From Paenibacillus sanguinis 2301083 = DSM 16941 (GTDB taxonomy: Bacteria; Bacillota; Bacilli; Paenibacillales; Paenibacillaceae), in NCBI RefSeq assembly GCF_000374825.1, contig NZ_KB895377.1, positions 1-64,000 of the forward strand: 64,000 nucleotides of DNA, written 5' to 3'. This document shows positions 17,730 to 26,658 of the stretch, in pieces. The translations under genes and the position numbers were made by a program. The notes beneath the pieces were generated by a model, which was given only the letters and a program-made list of their open reading frames with translations, made no database searches and had not been told where the DNA came from. Positions within the stretch are counted from its first letter, which is position 1. The number at the start of each line of letters is the position of its first letter.

Positions 17730-17859
17730 CATGGTCCGGGAGCTGCGGCTTTCTTGTTTGATGTCGCGAATTAAGTTAATATTTAGGTACGCTTTATGAT
17801 CCCAAGTCATACAGTAACGAGAGAGACTCAAATTAAAATTTGATGATAAAGGAAGCGGT

Positions 17860-18678
17860 ATGTTCGTGCAGCAAGCTATTGCCATCTTAGATTCGGGAGT
17901 GGGAGGTCTCACGGTCTGCAAGGAAGTTATGAGACAGCTTCCCAGAGAGAAGATTATTTATTTCGGAGATACGGCCCGGGCTCCCTATGGTCCAAGGTCC
18001 CCTGAAGAGGTTCGTTTGTTTACCGAGCAAATCGTTGATTATTTGATTCAATTTGACCCTAAGCTGATTGTCATCGCCTGCAATACAGCTACTGCGGCTG
18101 CGCTTGATTACATCAAGGACAAAGTGAATATCCCGGTCATCGGTGTCATTCATCCCGGGGCCAGAGCGGCGATCAGCACCACCAAGACTGGAAAAGTAGG
18201 GGTTATCGGCACGATTGGCACCATTCGTAGTGAAGCTTATACTATTGCCTTGCGCGAACTGAATCCCCAAATCGAGATTGTTAGCCAGGCATGCCCCGAA
18301 CTCGTACCATTAGTGGAACGGGGATTGTATGACACCGACGAGGCCTTGTTCGTCGTACAGAATTGTCTGCAAGAACTGAAGGAGTATCCCATGGATTGCC
18401 TGATTCTTGGCTGTACCCATTATCCCTTCCTGAAGAACTCTATACAACAGGTGATGGGGGAGAAGGTTACGTTGATCAGCTCAGCCGATGAGACGGCTCG
18501 GGAGATCAGCACGGTACTTCATCAGGAGGAGGGCCTGGCCCGGGGGAACGACATCCCGGTGCATCAATTTTTCTGTAGCGGGGATGCGGACATGTTCCGC
18601 AAGATTGCCCGCCAATGGCTAGGGGAGCAAATCGAATTGACCCCGATTGTATGGCAGGTGTCCAGCCCTGTGGGCTAG
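17860..18678 (+). CDS. murI: Glutamate racemase
   Basis: Makes D-glutamate for peptidoglycan. The two catalytic Cys are seen in ACNTAT (Cys 74) and GCTHYP (Cys 184); the N-terminal IAILDSGVGGLTV and FGDTARAPYG blocks are standard. 272 aa. SD AAAGGAAG before ATG 17860. Monocistronic, ending at a hairpin. Confidence 0.96.
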   Translation: MFVQQAIAILDSGVGGLTVCKEVMRQLPREKIIYFGDTARAPYGPRSPEEVRLFTEQIVDYLIQFDPKLIVIACNTATAAALDYIKDKVNIPVIGVIHPGARAAISTTKTGKVGVIGTIGTIRSEAYTIALRELNPQIEIVSQACPELVPLVERGLYDTDEALFVVQNCLQELKEYPMDCLILGCTHYPFLKNSIQQVMGEKVTLISSADETAREISTVLHQEEGLARGNDIPVHQFFCSGDADMFRKIARQWLGEQIELTPIVWQVSSPVG

Positions 18679-18682
18679 CATG

Positions 18683-18724
18683 AAGAACCTTTGGAGGGAT
18701 ATGCCGGCTAAAGGTTCTTTTAGA
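18683..18724 (+). terminator. Terminator of murI
   Basis: AAGAACCTTT (18683-18692) pairs with AAAGGTTCTT (18710-18719), followed by TT. Confidence 0.75.
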
Positions 18725-18739
18725 GGTTGTTCAAAAAAG
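18722..18739 (+). repeat. Short interspersed repeat (type 1)
   Basis: AGAGGTTGTTCAAAAAAG matches 62518-62535 at 17 of 18 bases; both copies are intergenic, just past a hairpin. Confidence 0.5.
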
Positions 18740-18843
18740 TCTTTTTGATCACTCCGCTACTTAGCCCCTAGGCTTCTTCCAAGCTTTAACACGCACCTTA
18801 GAAGGGCGGACAAGCCTATGTAATGGGGGAGGGAGAGAGGATC

Positions 18844-19473
18844 ATGCAATTGATCGCCATGCTGACGATGTTGATTGATCATATTGGATTTATATTTTTT
18901 CCAGGGGAGATGGGTTGGAGGATTATTGGGAGAATTGCCTTTCCCATCTATGCCTATGCGCTAGTTCAAGGTCATATCCATACCTCCAATTACCGAAGAT
19001 ACGCCGTGAGACTGGGGATGATTGCCCTGCTCTCGCAAATTCCTTATCAACTGGCCTTCGACACCACCGGCTTGAACGTAGTAGCTACCCTGTTAGTCTC
19101 ATCTCTTATCCTTCGTTTGCTGGAAAAGGTGAAGCATGGCGTGGGGTCCGGCCTTATTGTTGTTGCCGCCTGCTTGCTGATGGAGATCGTGTCGTTCGAC
19201 TATGGAGCTTATGGACTGCTGCTCGTTTTAATTTTCAGATACGGGGGAACGGCCAGTATTGTCATCATGCATATGCTGCTGAATATCGTTTATTTGTTCG
19301 CCTTTGGCTGGATCGTCCAGCTAGCAAGCATCATCCCGACGATGGTGATCGCCTATGGACCCGAGGTCTGGAGAAGGTTGGAGAACTGGCGACTCCCGCG
19401 CTGGGTATGGCGGAGCTTTTATCCGGTGCATTTGGCTGTGCTGGTTATTTTGGCATATACACTGCGTAATTAG
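18844..19473 (+). CDS. TraX-family membrane protein
   Basis: About 209 aa with six or more hydrophobic segments. The family hallmarks TMLIDHIGF near the N-terminus and FYPVHLAVL near the C-terminus are present. TraX of plasmid F N-acetylates pilin; chromosomal homologues are presumed acyltransferases of unknown substrate. ATG 18844 is chosen because the purine-rich GGGGGAGGGAGAGAGG lies upstream; ATG 18823 is in frame but sits before that SD. Confidence 0.85.
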   Translation: MQLIAMLTMLIDHIGFIFFPGEMGWRIIGRIAFPIYAYALVQGHIHTSNYRRYAVRLGMIALLSQIPYQLAFDTTGLNVVATLLVSSLILRLLEKVKHGVGSGLIVVAACLLMEIVSFDYGAYGLLLVLIFRYGGTASIVIMHMLLNIVYLFAFGWIVQLASIIPTMVIAYGPEVWRRLENWRLPRWVWRSFYPVHLAVLVILAYTLRN

Positions 19474-19527
19474 TTGAATGGGCAAGAAACACGCTGTATA
19501 TCTGAACATATCAAAGGAGGAAGCGTC

Positions 19528-19767
19528 GTGAAATGGAGAAGAATTTGGTCGTTTCGGCATTGGTCCCATATTTTTCGCCGCATTTTACCTCTGCTGAGTT
19601 CTGCAAAGGTGCCGTGGTCCGATAAGCTATTGTTGACAGTACCGGCACTCGTGTATTGGGTTCTGCCTGATGTCATGCCACTGATACCTATAGATGATAT
19701 GGCGGTGACGATGCTGCTCATGAACTGGTTTGTGACCCGGGCTGAGCGGAAATACCCTGGTATATAG
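19528..19767 (+). CDS. Small DUF1232-like membrane protein
   Basis: 79 aa. Basic N-terminus, then PALVYWVLPDVMPLIPIDDM, which resembles the YkvA/DUF1232 core (hydrophobic stretch ending PxDxxPxxxIDDxA). Function unknown. GTG 19528 has the perfect SD AAAGGAGG. Follows the traX-like gene by 54 bp and may be co-transcribed. Confidence 0.75.
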   Translation: MKWRRIWSFRHWSHIFRRILPLLSSAKVPWSDKLLLTVPALVYWVLPDVMPLIPIDDMAVTMLLMNWFVTRAERKYPGI

Positions 19768-19797
19768 CAAGGATTTGCCCCTTGCTCTTGCTTGTTT
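19766..19797 (+). terminator. Possible terminator
   Basis: AGCAAGG pairs with CCTTGCT (7-base loop), with a loose T-rich tail. The stop codon is in the stem. Confidence 0.5.
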
Positions 19798-19857
19798 GAC
19801 ATTGTTTCTTTACAATTAGGGATGTTAAGTAAGCCAATTCAAGATAGGAGAGATCTC

Positions 19858-20160
19858 ATGAACATCAAAATTACCCGCAATGCGGCGAAGGTGATAAAGC
19901 AGGAACTTGAGAAAGAAGAGAATCAAGGAATGGTTCTGAAGGTATTCATTACGCACTCCCATGGGGATCACGCTCATTATGGTCTGGATTTGGCCAAGCC
20001 AGAGAGCGATGCTCAAGTGATTAAGACGGATAAGGAAATCGATGTGATCGTGGAAGGAACTGATCCATTGCTGGATGGCGTAAAGATTGATTATTTGTAT
20101 TTTCCGGAGGAAGGATTCGTCATTACTAATCCCTCTAAAGGAAATCATGGCGACCACTAA
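19858..20160 (+). CDS. HesB/IscA-fold protein with His in place of Cys ligands
   Basis: 100 aa. The fold pattern of A-type Fe-S carriers is visible: NIKITRNAAKVIKQEL at the start, then a core strand, a YGLDLAKP segment, VKIDYLYFPEEGF and a C-terminal NPS tail. The three Cys of IscA/HesB are absent: the first position lies in THSHGDHAHYG and the C-terminal C-G-C is replaced by NHGDH. It therefore cannot bind a cluster by the classical thiols; His/Asp metal binding is possible (inference). SD AGGAGAG before ATG 19858. It is 34 bp from the Cys-rich DUF1450 gene. Confidence 0.75.
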   Translation: MNIKITRNAAKVIKQELEKEENQGMVLKVFITHSHGDHAHYGLDLAKPESDAQVIKTDKEIDVIVEGTDPLLDGVKIDYLYFPEEGFVITNPSKGNHGDH

Positions 20161-20194
20161 GTTTAGCTGAACCATACAAAGAAGGGATCCACGC

Positions 20195-20434
20195 ATGGCT
20201 AACGATATCCGGATTTGCGATAAATGCAATCATATCCGAATGAAGACCTTTATACCGAAATTGCAAAAGCTCGCGCCAGACGCCGAGATTAAAGTCGGCT
20301 GCAAGTCTTATTGCGGCCCGTGCGGCAAAAGAGCGTTCGTATATATTAACGGCCGGTATGTCAGTGCACCAACGGAAGACGAGGTGCTGGAGAAAGCCGC
20401 CCCATTCGTTAAGAAACCAAAGACAGAGGATTGA
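20195..20434 (+). CDS. DUF1450 family protein (YuzB-like)
   Basis: 79 aa. The family core is visible: CDKC near the N-terminus, then GCKSYCGPCGKRAFVYINGR, a compact Cys cluster likely to bind zinc or an Fe-S cluster (inference). Function unknown. Forms a probable two-gene operon with the HesB-like gene. Confidence 0.85.
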   Translation: MANDIRICDKCNHIRMKTFIPKLQKLAPDAEIKVGCKSYCGPCGKRAFVYINGRYVSAPTEDEVLEKAAPFVKKPKTED

Positions 20435-20466
20435 ACAAAAAACCCCGTTTCCGAGAGGAAGCGGGG
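20432..20466 (-). terminator. Terminator of the LtaS-type gene
   Basis: On the minus strand, CCCCGCTTCC pairs with GGAAACGGGG (TCTC loop), followed by TTTTTTG. It lies between convergent genes. Confidence 0.9.
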
Positions 20467-20471
20467 ATGTT

Positions 20472-22478
20472 CTATTTACGGCTATCCAGCGAATTCAGCA
20501 GATTCGTGGTAATGATTGTATCGGATATTTCCAAACGTTTTATCGCTTCCTCCTGCGGAACGCGACATGGCTCGATATCGGTGAGTTCCCTGCTGGTCAG
20601 GTCGTAACATTGCCCGTCTTCAAACAAATGGCTGGCTGAAGGGATATAGTAGACTTGTCCGTCTGTAAAGGCCCCTGTACGAAGCACCACCAGGCGTTTA
20701 TCGGTTGCGCTGCTAAACAAATTATTGCCCATAAAGTAGTATGGCTCCGCAGAGATGCCGAGTAGATGCAGCAAAGAGGGCGTCATATCCAACTGTCCGG
20801 CTGGCTCCGGATAAACTCCCGCATGTTGGCTATCCGGTAAATGGATCAGCAGCGGAACTTGATTCATGATTTGATGCATATCCAGTTCGCTTAGCTTATG
20901 GCCCAGAAACCGTTCATAATCCTGTTGCACCGTAACAGAGTTATCATGGTCGCCATAAACGTACAATATGGTACGATCCCATACACCTTCCTGCTTCAAT
21001 CCAGCTACAAATTGGCCTAACGCTTCATCCATATAGTGAATGGACTGCAGGTAGTTGCCGAAGATGGTTCCTTCAAACTCTCCAGTATCCAGTGTTCGGG
21101 CGTCGGCGGGCAACGAATAGGGATGATGGCTGGATAATGTAATCATGAAAGAGTAGAAGGGCTCTTTGGTTTGCTTCATAAAGTCCAATGATTGGCGAAA
21201 AAAAGACTTGTCGCCCAGCGACCAGCCTAGCGGCTCATCCATCACATAATCCTTCTTGCTGTAGAACCGGTCATAACCCATTGCCGGATACAACTGATTC
21301 CGGTTCCAGAAGCTGCCCTCATAAGCATGGAAGGCGGCGGTGGTGTAACCGGATTGGGATTTAACAATTTGCGGTAGTGCATCAAATCGATGATCCGGGT
21401 AACGAACAGCGACAGAGCCGGTCGGTAGCGGATGGAGCGAGCTATTGGAGGAGAAATCCGCATCAGAGGTACGCCCCTGCCCGGTCTGATGATAATAGTT
21501 AGGGAAGTACAGGCTTTCCTTCATCAATTTATTGAAGTGGGGAGTAATCTCCTGTCCAGCGATTTCCCGGCCGATCATAAAGTTCATAAAGGCCTCGGCT
21601 TGGATGACGATCACGTTGCTCCCTGCATAAGCACCAAAGGTCTCATTTTGTTCGATTTGACGCGGTCTGGCCTCCCGGAACCATCTGCGAACGGCATCTT
21701 CTTCTCCTGCATCCACTGTATGGGTTCCTCCAAGCTGCTCCTGCACGAAGCGACTGGTATCATAATAGTGAAAGCCCAGCAGGCCGGTAACATTATACAG
21801 GGATACATTCCACCAATTGTTCTCGAATAGTCCGGCGGCCCAGGTACGGGCGTAGAACTGAATGGGGCCAACGGATAACATGAAGCCAAGAGCAAATACA
21901 GCAAGGCCGGGGAACAGGCGCCCCAATTTATTCTGTTTCTTCTCTTGGTATCTGGCATTTGCCCGATAGACAGGACCCAGACTGTCAGTGGCGGAAAGGG
22001 TTATCTGTGCCTGTCTCCGCCACATCTGAGCGAAAAGTAAGGCAACTAGCCAGAGAGCCCAGTCTGCGATCAGCCACAGATCACGAGGATGAATCAGCTC
22101 TTCAATACTTTCGCCCAGGGCTCCCACCTGTCCTGCTTGCATTAGAACAGGTACCGTAATAAAGTCGGCAAAATACCGGTAATAGATCAGGTCAGCGAAG
22201 ATCAACAAGGTGAGCAGCACATTCAGACTGCCGATTCCCCACTTGAAGGCTCGGGCAGGGAGCCATAATGTCCAGAATGAGGCCAGCATAATAGAACCGA
22301 TGGCTATCAGGTCATCCATCAAGCTCATGTCAATATAACGGGCCTTCAATTGACCATGAAATAATACAAGCTTGATAAAGATGGCCAGTATGAACATGAG
22401 GTAGGCAAAATACCGGGATTGCCGCAGCCAATTTATTCGGTGGATGAAGCCGCCGCGTTCGGAAGTAAAGCGTAGCAT
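20472..22478 (-). CDS. LTA synthase-family sulfatase (LtaS-like)
   Basis: 668 aa. Five N-terminal membrane segments (residues about 25-210) precede an extracellular sulfatase-fold domain. Catalytic features of LtaS are present: Glu in VIQAEAF (about 295), nucleophile Thr in GQGRTSDADF (about 337), and the metal ligands in YGDHDNS. It polymerises glycerol phosphate from phosphatidylglycerol into lipoteichoic acid, or primes that polymer; paralogues cannot be separated by sequence alone. Its SD AAAGGAG is 13 bases from ATG 22478, rather far. Downstream of the rlmL-like gene, 57 bp apart. Confidence 0.92.
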   Translation of the reverse strand: MLRFTSERGGFIHRINWLRQSRYFAYLMFILAIFIKLVLFHGQLKARYIDMSLMDDLIAIGSIMLASFWTLWLPARAFKWGIGSLNVLLTLLIFADLIYYRYFADFITVPVLMQAGQVGALGESIEELIHPRDLWLIADWALWLVALLFAQMWRRQAQITLSATDSLGPVYRANARYQEKKQNKLGRLFPGLAVFALGFMLSVGPIQFYARTWAAGLFENNWWNVSLYNVTGLLGFHYYDTSRFVQEQLGGTHTVDAGEEDAVRRWFREARPRQIEQNETFGAYAGSNVIVIQAEAFMNFMIGREIAGQEITPHFNKLMKESLYFPNYYHQTGQGRTSDADFSSNSSLHPLPTGSVAVRYPDHRFDALPQIVKSQSGYTTAAFHAYEGSFWNRNQLYPAMGYDRFYSKKDYVMDEPLGWSLGDKSFFRQSLDFMKQTKEPFYSFMITLSSHHPYSLPADARTLDTGEFEGTIFGNYLQSIHYMDEALGQFVAGLKQEGVWDRTILYVYGDHDNSVTVQQDYERFLGHKLSELDMHQIMNQVPLLIHLPDSQHAGVYPEPAGQLDMTPSLLHLLGISAEPYYFMGNNLFSSATDKRLVVLRTGAFTDGQVYYIPSASHLFEDGQCYDLTSRELTDIEPCRVPQEEAIKRLEISDTIITTNLLNSLDSRK

Positions 22479-22535
22479 GACAAACAGCCAACTCCTTTCT
22501 TGCTCCGTGAAAAGGGAGAAACCCTCCCGCCACGA

Positions 22536-23681
22536 TTAATGACGTGGGGGAAGGGGTCCGAGATACTGCAAATATTGACATTCGATACGTCCATTGAACA
22601 GCTTGCGCCGTTTATCCGCTTTGCGCATGAAGTCGCGCTCAAACGTCTTGGTTGGTGTTAAGGCGAAGAAAGACCAGGTCGGCAAGCCCGCTGTAATTCT
22701 GCCAAGCTGGGATATCAGCTTGCGAACTTCCTTCTCCTCGCCAATCCGTTCCCCGTAAGGAGGATTGGTAATCATGCAGCCGTAGTCGCCCTGCGGCTCA
22801 ATCTTGACGACCGGCAAGCAATCAAAGCGGATCTCATCCGCGAGCCCGGCGCTTTTCGCGGCGGCTTTGGCGATCTCGATGGCAGCCGGATCAATATCGC
22901 TGCCTGCAATGTTTAGCGGAATATCGTCACGTACAGCATCGATGGCTTCCTCGCGAGCCTTGGCCCATAGCTCTTCCGGCACAGCCGGCCAGCTCTCGGC
23001 ATTAAAGGTTCGGCGCAGCCCGGGAGCGATGTTCCAGCCGATCATCGCCGCTTCAATCGGCAGCGTTCCCGAGCCACAGCACGGATCATAGAACGGCCGT
23101 GACGGGTTCTGGTTCCAGCGGCTGAGCAGGATCATGGCGGCGGCCATCGTTTCCTTCAGCGGTGCTTCGGTGGCTAGCTTCCGGTAGCCTCGTTTATGCA
23201 GTGCAGGTCCCGTAGTATCAAGTGTGAGCAAAGCTTGATCATTTAATAGATGAATCTCAATTACGTAGCGCGGCCCGTTTTCTTCAAACCATTCGATATC
23301 ATAGGATTGCTTCAGCTTCTCAACCACGGCCTTCTTCACGATTCCCTGACAAGCCGGAACGCTGCTTAGCTGTGATTTATGCGAACGACCCTCTACGGGG
23401 AATTCCCCATTCGCCGGAATCCAGTCTTGCCAAGGCAGAGCCTTGGTCCCCTCGAACAATTCTTCAAAGGTCATGGCACTGAATTGGCCCATATTGATCA
23501 GGACCCGGTCAGAGGTTCTCAGCCACAAATTACAGCGGCAGATATCGATCAATTCTCCGGTAAAATGAACGCGTCCATTATCCACAGAGGTATCGTGATA
23601 GCCCAATTCTTTCAACTCCCGCGCCACTACGGCTTCCAGGCCCATCGGTGCGGTTGCGATCAATTTCAAAGGTCCAGACAT
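22536..23681 (-). CDS. THUMP-domain 23S rRNA (guanine-N2) methyltransferase, RlmL/YpsC type
   Basis: 381 aa. N-terminal ferredoxin-like/THUMP region (APMGLEAVVARELKELG), then a Rossmann methyltransferase with SAM motif FYDPCCGSGTLPIEAA and catalytic TNPPYGER, which marks N2-guanine or N6-adenine amino methylation. This is the single-domain form found in Firmicutes (YpsC). Possibly shares a transcript with ltaS. Confidence 0.92.
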   Translation of the reverse strand: MSGPLKLIATAPMGLEAVVARELKELGYHDTSVDNGRVHFTGELIDICRCNLWLRTSDRVLINMGQFSAMTFEELFEGTKALPWQDWIPANGEFPVEGRSHKSQLSSVPACQGIVKKAVVEKLKQSYDIEWFEENGPRYVIEIHLLNDQALLTLDTTGPALHKRGYRKLATEAPLKETMAAAMILLSRWNQNPSRPFYDPCCGSGTLPIEAAMIGWNIAPGLRRTFNAESWPAVPEELWAKAREEAIDAVRDDIPLNIAGSDIDPAAIEIAKAAAKSAGLADEIRFDCLPVVKIEPQGDYGCMITNPPYGERIGEEKEVRKLISQLGRITAGLPTWSFFALTPTKTFERDFMRKADKRRKLFNGRIECQYLQYLGPLPPRH

Positions 23682-23806
23682 GCTTGTTAATCACTCCAAC
23701 TTCAGCTTTGTACTTGTGAGAATAAACAAAAAACCATACAATTCAGTATAGGCTAATGTCCTGCAAGTTACAAACGCTTCTTGAAGTAGATAGGAAGGGA
23801 AGATTC

Positions 23807-24442
23807 ATGATGTTGACGCCTGAACAATACGGGGATGAATTATATGCCAGCGATGAGGTGCTGGAGCGTGTAACACAATCCATTGTCGAAAGCGGGCTTA
23901 AGGATGTATCTATTGCACCGGGATACGGACGTCTTCTGACGCTCCTGGTGAAGTTGGCCAGGGCAAGCTCGGTCCTGGAAATCGGCGCATTGGGGGGATA
24001 TAGCGGCATATGCCTGGCCCGGGGCCTTCCGGCTGAAGGAGGAAGATTGCTTTCACTGGAATTAAAGGAAGAGAACGCTGAGTTGGCCCGCAGGAATCTC
24101 CAGGAGGCCGGCTTCGGGCATATTGTGAGCTATAGAGTGGCTCCGGCCCTTAGCAGCCTGGAGATATTGGAGAGAGAAGGAGAACGGTTTGATTTCTTCT
24201 TCATCGATGCAGATAAAGAGAATTATCCTAATTATCTGGAGTATGCTATCAAACTGGCCAATCCGGGTGCATTAATAGCGGGGGATAATATTATGTTAAG
24301 AGGCCGGACGCTGAATCCGGACAAAAATGGACCTTCAGTACAGGCGATGCGCCGTTTTAACGAGGCCATAGCCCGGGATGAGCGGTTAATAAGTACCTTG
24401 TTGCCAGCGTATGACGGTCTGGCCTTGGCCATGGTCAAGTAA
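23807..24442 (+). CDS. O-methyltransferase (COMT/YrrM-like)
   Basis: 211 aa class I SAM methyltransferase. SAM motif VLEIGALGGYSGICLA, then LLSLELKEENAELA and the metal-site FFFIDADKENYP with later GALIAGDNIMLRGR, typical of the catechol O-methyltransferase type. Bacillus relative YrrM (TrmR) methylates 5-hydroxyuridine in tRNA; whether this gene is that one is uncertain. SD AGGAAGGGAAG before ATG 23807. Confidence 0.88.
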   Translation: MMLTPEQYGDELYASDEVLERVTQSIVESGLKDVSIAPGYGRLLTLLVKLARASSVLEIGALGGYSGICLARGLPAEGGRLLSLELKEENAELARRNLQEAGFGHIVSYRVAPALSSLEILEREGERFDFFFIDADKENYPNYLEYAIKLANPGALIAGDNIMLRGRTLNPDKNGPSVQAMRRFNEAIARDERLISTLLPAYDGLALAMVK

Positions 24443-24455
24443 TCATTAAAGCGAA

Positions 24456-24497
24456 CACACCAAGCAGCGGCCCGTTCAGGAAGCGCTGCTTGGTGTG
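24456..24497. terminator. Hairpin between convergent genes
   Basis: CACACCAAGCAGCG and CGCTGCTTGGTGTG form a perfect 14-bp stem with a 14-base loop. No T-run on either side, so termination is likely but unproven. Confidence 0.55.
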
Positions 24498-24534
24498 CGT
24501 CAAGGGAAAAAGCGGGGAGACAAAGGTCGCGGCT

Positions 24535-25230
24535 TCAAGGCCCGTTATGATACAGATGCGCCCAGCCATTGCCAATCACTTGAGGGCGCCGGGGATTGCC
24601 GTCGCTTTGCTCGTTCAATCTTAGCCCGTATCCCTGGTTATAGGGAGGTTGGGCTGAATGAGCATGATGGGTCAGGTGAGCGTTCGGCTGTCCCTGATGG
24701 CAGCCCTTCGGTGGGCCGATGAGCACCGATTGGTTGAGTGGGCCGAAGGTGTCCTTAACTTTAGCCGGATCAAGGCAATAAGCATAAGCGAGTACCTCGG
24801 GAGGGGTCAGTCGCAGCATATCCGAAGCCAGAATGACCTCAGGAATCGGCGCATCGAAAATGGCCAGGAAATGCGTGCCGTCCACCGCGGCAGTATCATA
24901 ATGCCACCATCCCTGGGGCACGCTGGTCACCTGACCAGGACGGTTGGGATAGTTGCGAAGCTCCAGGGTAAATGGGTTGATGATGGACACGATGACTTCC
25001 CCGGTGATGCAGTATACGAGTTCCGAGGCGTTCTGATGGATATGAGGCTCCACGATATTGTTTTTATCGAGATAGACATCAAGGAGCGAGACATTGCCTA
25101 ATGTATTTAATTGCTGGATAGACACTTCATTAATAAAATTGCGATCATCTTTCTTGAAGGTGGTATTTTGATTAACATCGAAGGTGAATTGCGCTGAGGG
25201 TGAGGCGTAATTCATGTATGAAACCGCCAT
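24535..25230 (-). CDS. Cupin-domain protein with His-rich tail
   Basis: 231 aa. One cupin: motif 1 EPHIHQNASELVYCITGEV supplies the two His and the Glu, and motif 2 SVPQGWWHYD supplies the third His. It resembles single-cupin metalloproteins near oxalate decarboxylase; substrate unknown. The last 50 residues (from GCHQGQPNAHLTHHAHSAQP on) are polar and low in complexity, rich in His, Asn, Gln and Pro, and look disordered. Monocistronic and convergent with the methyltransferase gene. Confidence 0.8.
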   Translation of the reverse strand: MAVSYMNYASPSAQFTFDVNQNTTFKKDDRNFINEVSIQQLNTLGNVSLLDVYLDKNNIVEPHIHQNASELVYCITGEVIVSIINPFTLELRNYPNRPGQVTSVPQGWWHYDTAAVDGTHFLAIFDAPIPEVILASDMLRLTPPEVLAYAYCLDPAKVKDTFGPLNQSVLIGPPKGCHQGQPNAHLTHHAHSAQPPYNQGYGLRLNEQSDGNPRRPQVIGNGWAHLYHNGP

Positions 25231-25485
25231 GCTTTTTCCCTACCTTTCTCTTGGGCTTACAGAGCTGTTCTTCCTATAAATTTAAATTGATTTGAAAAAT
25301 CTCTATAGATAACTATGATTTTATGGGCCGATACATACACTTTTTTTTAGTAAATGTGAATTGCTTAAGGAAAAGCAGGCTACAGTTTAATAATGCGGTT
25401 GATAAGCATTTCAGTTTACGCAGGCCATCTTGCTTTTGAAGGATATGAGAAAAGCATACAGATCAATTAGGAGAGGAGCATGACT

Positions 25486-26658
25486 ATGACAAAAAGACTT
25501 TATTTTGAGGATGCCTATTTGACGCGGTGGGTGACAAGGGTGAAGGACAAGCTGGAGCGTGAGGATGGTCAATTTGTCGTGCTGGAGGAAAGTGCATTCT
25601 ATCCTGATGGCGGGGGACAACCTCATGATACGGGCACTCTTGGAGGAGTTCAGGTGCTGGATGTCATCAGCGAGGCGGACGAGGTGCTGCACCGTGTGGA
25701 GCAATTTCCAGATACGGACGAGGTGGTTTGCGAGATCGATTGGACACGCAGATTCGATCATATGCAACAGCATAGCGGGCAACATCTGCTATCTGCCATT
25801 TGTCGTGACTTGTATGAGGCCATCACGGTAAGCTTCCATCTGGGAGCCGACTATTGCACGATTGATGTGAATAAGCCGGAGCTATCGGCTGAACAGCTTG
25901 CTGCCATTGAGCAGGAGGTGAATCATCATATTTATTTGAATCATCGGATTGTTAGCTATTTCGTGTCCACGGAGCAGGCTCAGCGCTTGCCGCTGGTTAA
26001 GCCGCCAAAAGTCACGGAGCATATTCGTATTGTTGAGACGGAAGGCGTTGAATATAACGGATGTGGTGGGACTCATGTCGCCTCCACCGGCTCTATCGGT
26101 ATGATTAAGCTGTTAAAGAGCGAGAAGCAGAAAGGGTGCACTCGAATTATCTTCAAGAGCGGGCATCGAGCCTTAAGGGAATTTCAGGAGCAGCAACGCA
26201 TATTAAACCAACTTACAGCCAAGCTGAAGACAGGCAGAGATGAACTCATCGACCGTCTGGACCGCTGGGAGGAAGAACAGAAGCGGCTGCAAGCAGAAGT
26301 GTCTAAATTGCAGCAAAGAGTCGATATGCATGAGGCCAAGGAATTGCTCACCAAGCAAGAGAGCGGGATGATCGCAAAGCGTTATGCGGACAAGTCCTTG
26401 GGGCAATTGCAAAGCCTGGCGAACGAGTTAATCGCGCGAGGGGAAGTCATGGTGCTGCTCGCGTCCGAGCTTGAGAACAAGCTGGTATTTGCTCATAGCG
26501 GCAGCTTTCCTGTATCCTGCGGGGCATTCTTCAAGGAGCAACTTCCTGCTTACCGGGGAAAGGGCGGAGGAAGCGACAAGCAGGCCCAGGCAGGCTTTGC
26601 GGACGCTGAAGATTTACTGGCCTTTTTTGAGCATACCAGACAGGCCCATGAGGACTAA
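25486..26658 (+). CDS. Alanyl-tRNA editing protein AlaX (long form)
   Basis: About 390 aa. It hydrolyses mischarged Ser-tRNA(Ala) in trans. The editing-site zinc ligands are HMQQH (near residue 94) and CGGTH (near 195). A central coiled coil (250-300) and a C-terminal DHHA1-like domain with GKGGGSDKQAQAGF match AlaX-L. The AARS catalytic domain is absent, so it is not AlaRS. ATG 25486 is 8 bases from AGGAGAGG; ATG 25480 is closer than usual. Its stop codon overlaps that of the convergent MFS gene. Confidence 0.93.
   Translation: MTKRLYFEDAYLTRWVTRVKDKLEREDGQFVVLEESAFYPDGGGQPHDTGTLGGVQVLDVISEADEVLHRVEQFPDTDEVVCEIDWTRRFDHMQQHSGQHLLSAICRDLYEAITVSFHLGADYCTIDVNKPELSAEQLAAIEQEVNHHIYLNHRIVSYFVSTEQAQRLPLVKPPKVTEHIRIVETEGVEYNGCGGTHVASTGSIGMIKLLKSEKQKGCTRIIFKSGHRALREFQEQQRILNQLTAKLKTGRDELIDRLDRWEEEQKRLQAEVSKLQQRVDMHEAKELLTKQESGMIAKRYADKSLGQLQSLANELIARGEVMVLLASELENKLVFAHSGSFPVSCGAFFKEQLPAYRGKGGGSDKQAQAGFADAEDLLAFFEHTRQAHED

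Noticed and set aside
18915..19469. 184-codon ORF in another frame of the TraX-like gene
   Set aside because: The TraX frame has family motifs; this frame has none and no SD.
19858..20160. Metallo-beta-lactamase-like HxHxDH in the HesB-fold protein
   Set aside because: At 100 aa the protein is too short, and the rest of the sequence follows the A-type carrier pattern.
24658..25101. Plus-strand 147-codon ORF inside the cupin gene
   Set aside because: Opposite to a gene with intact cupin motifs; no independent support.
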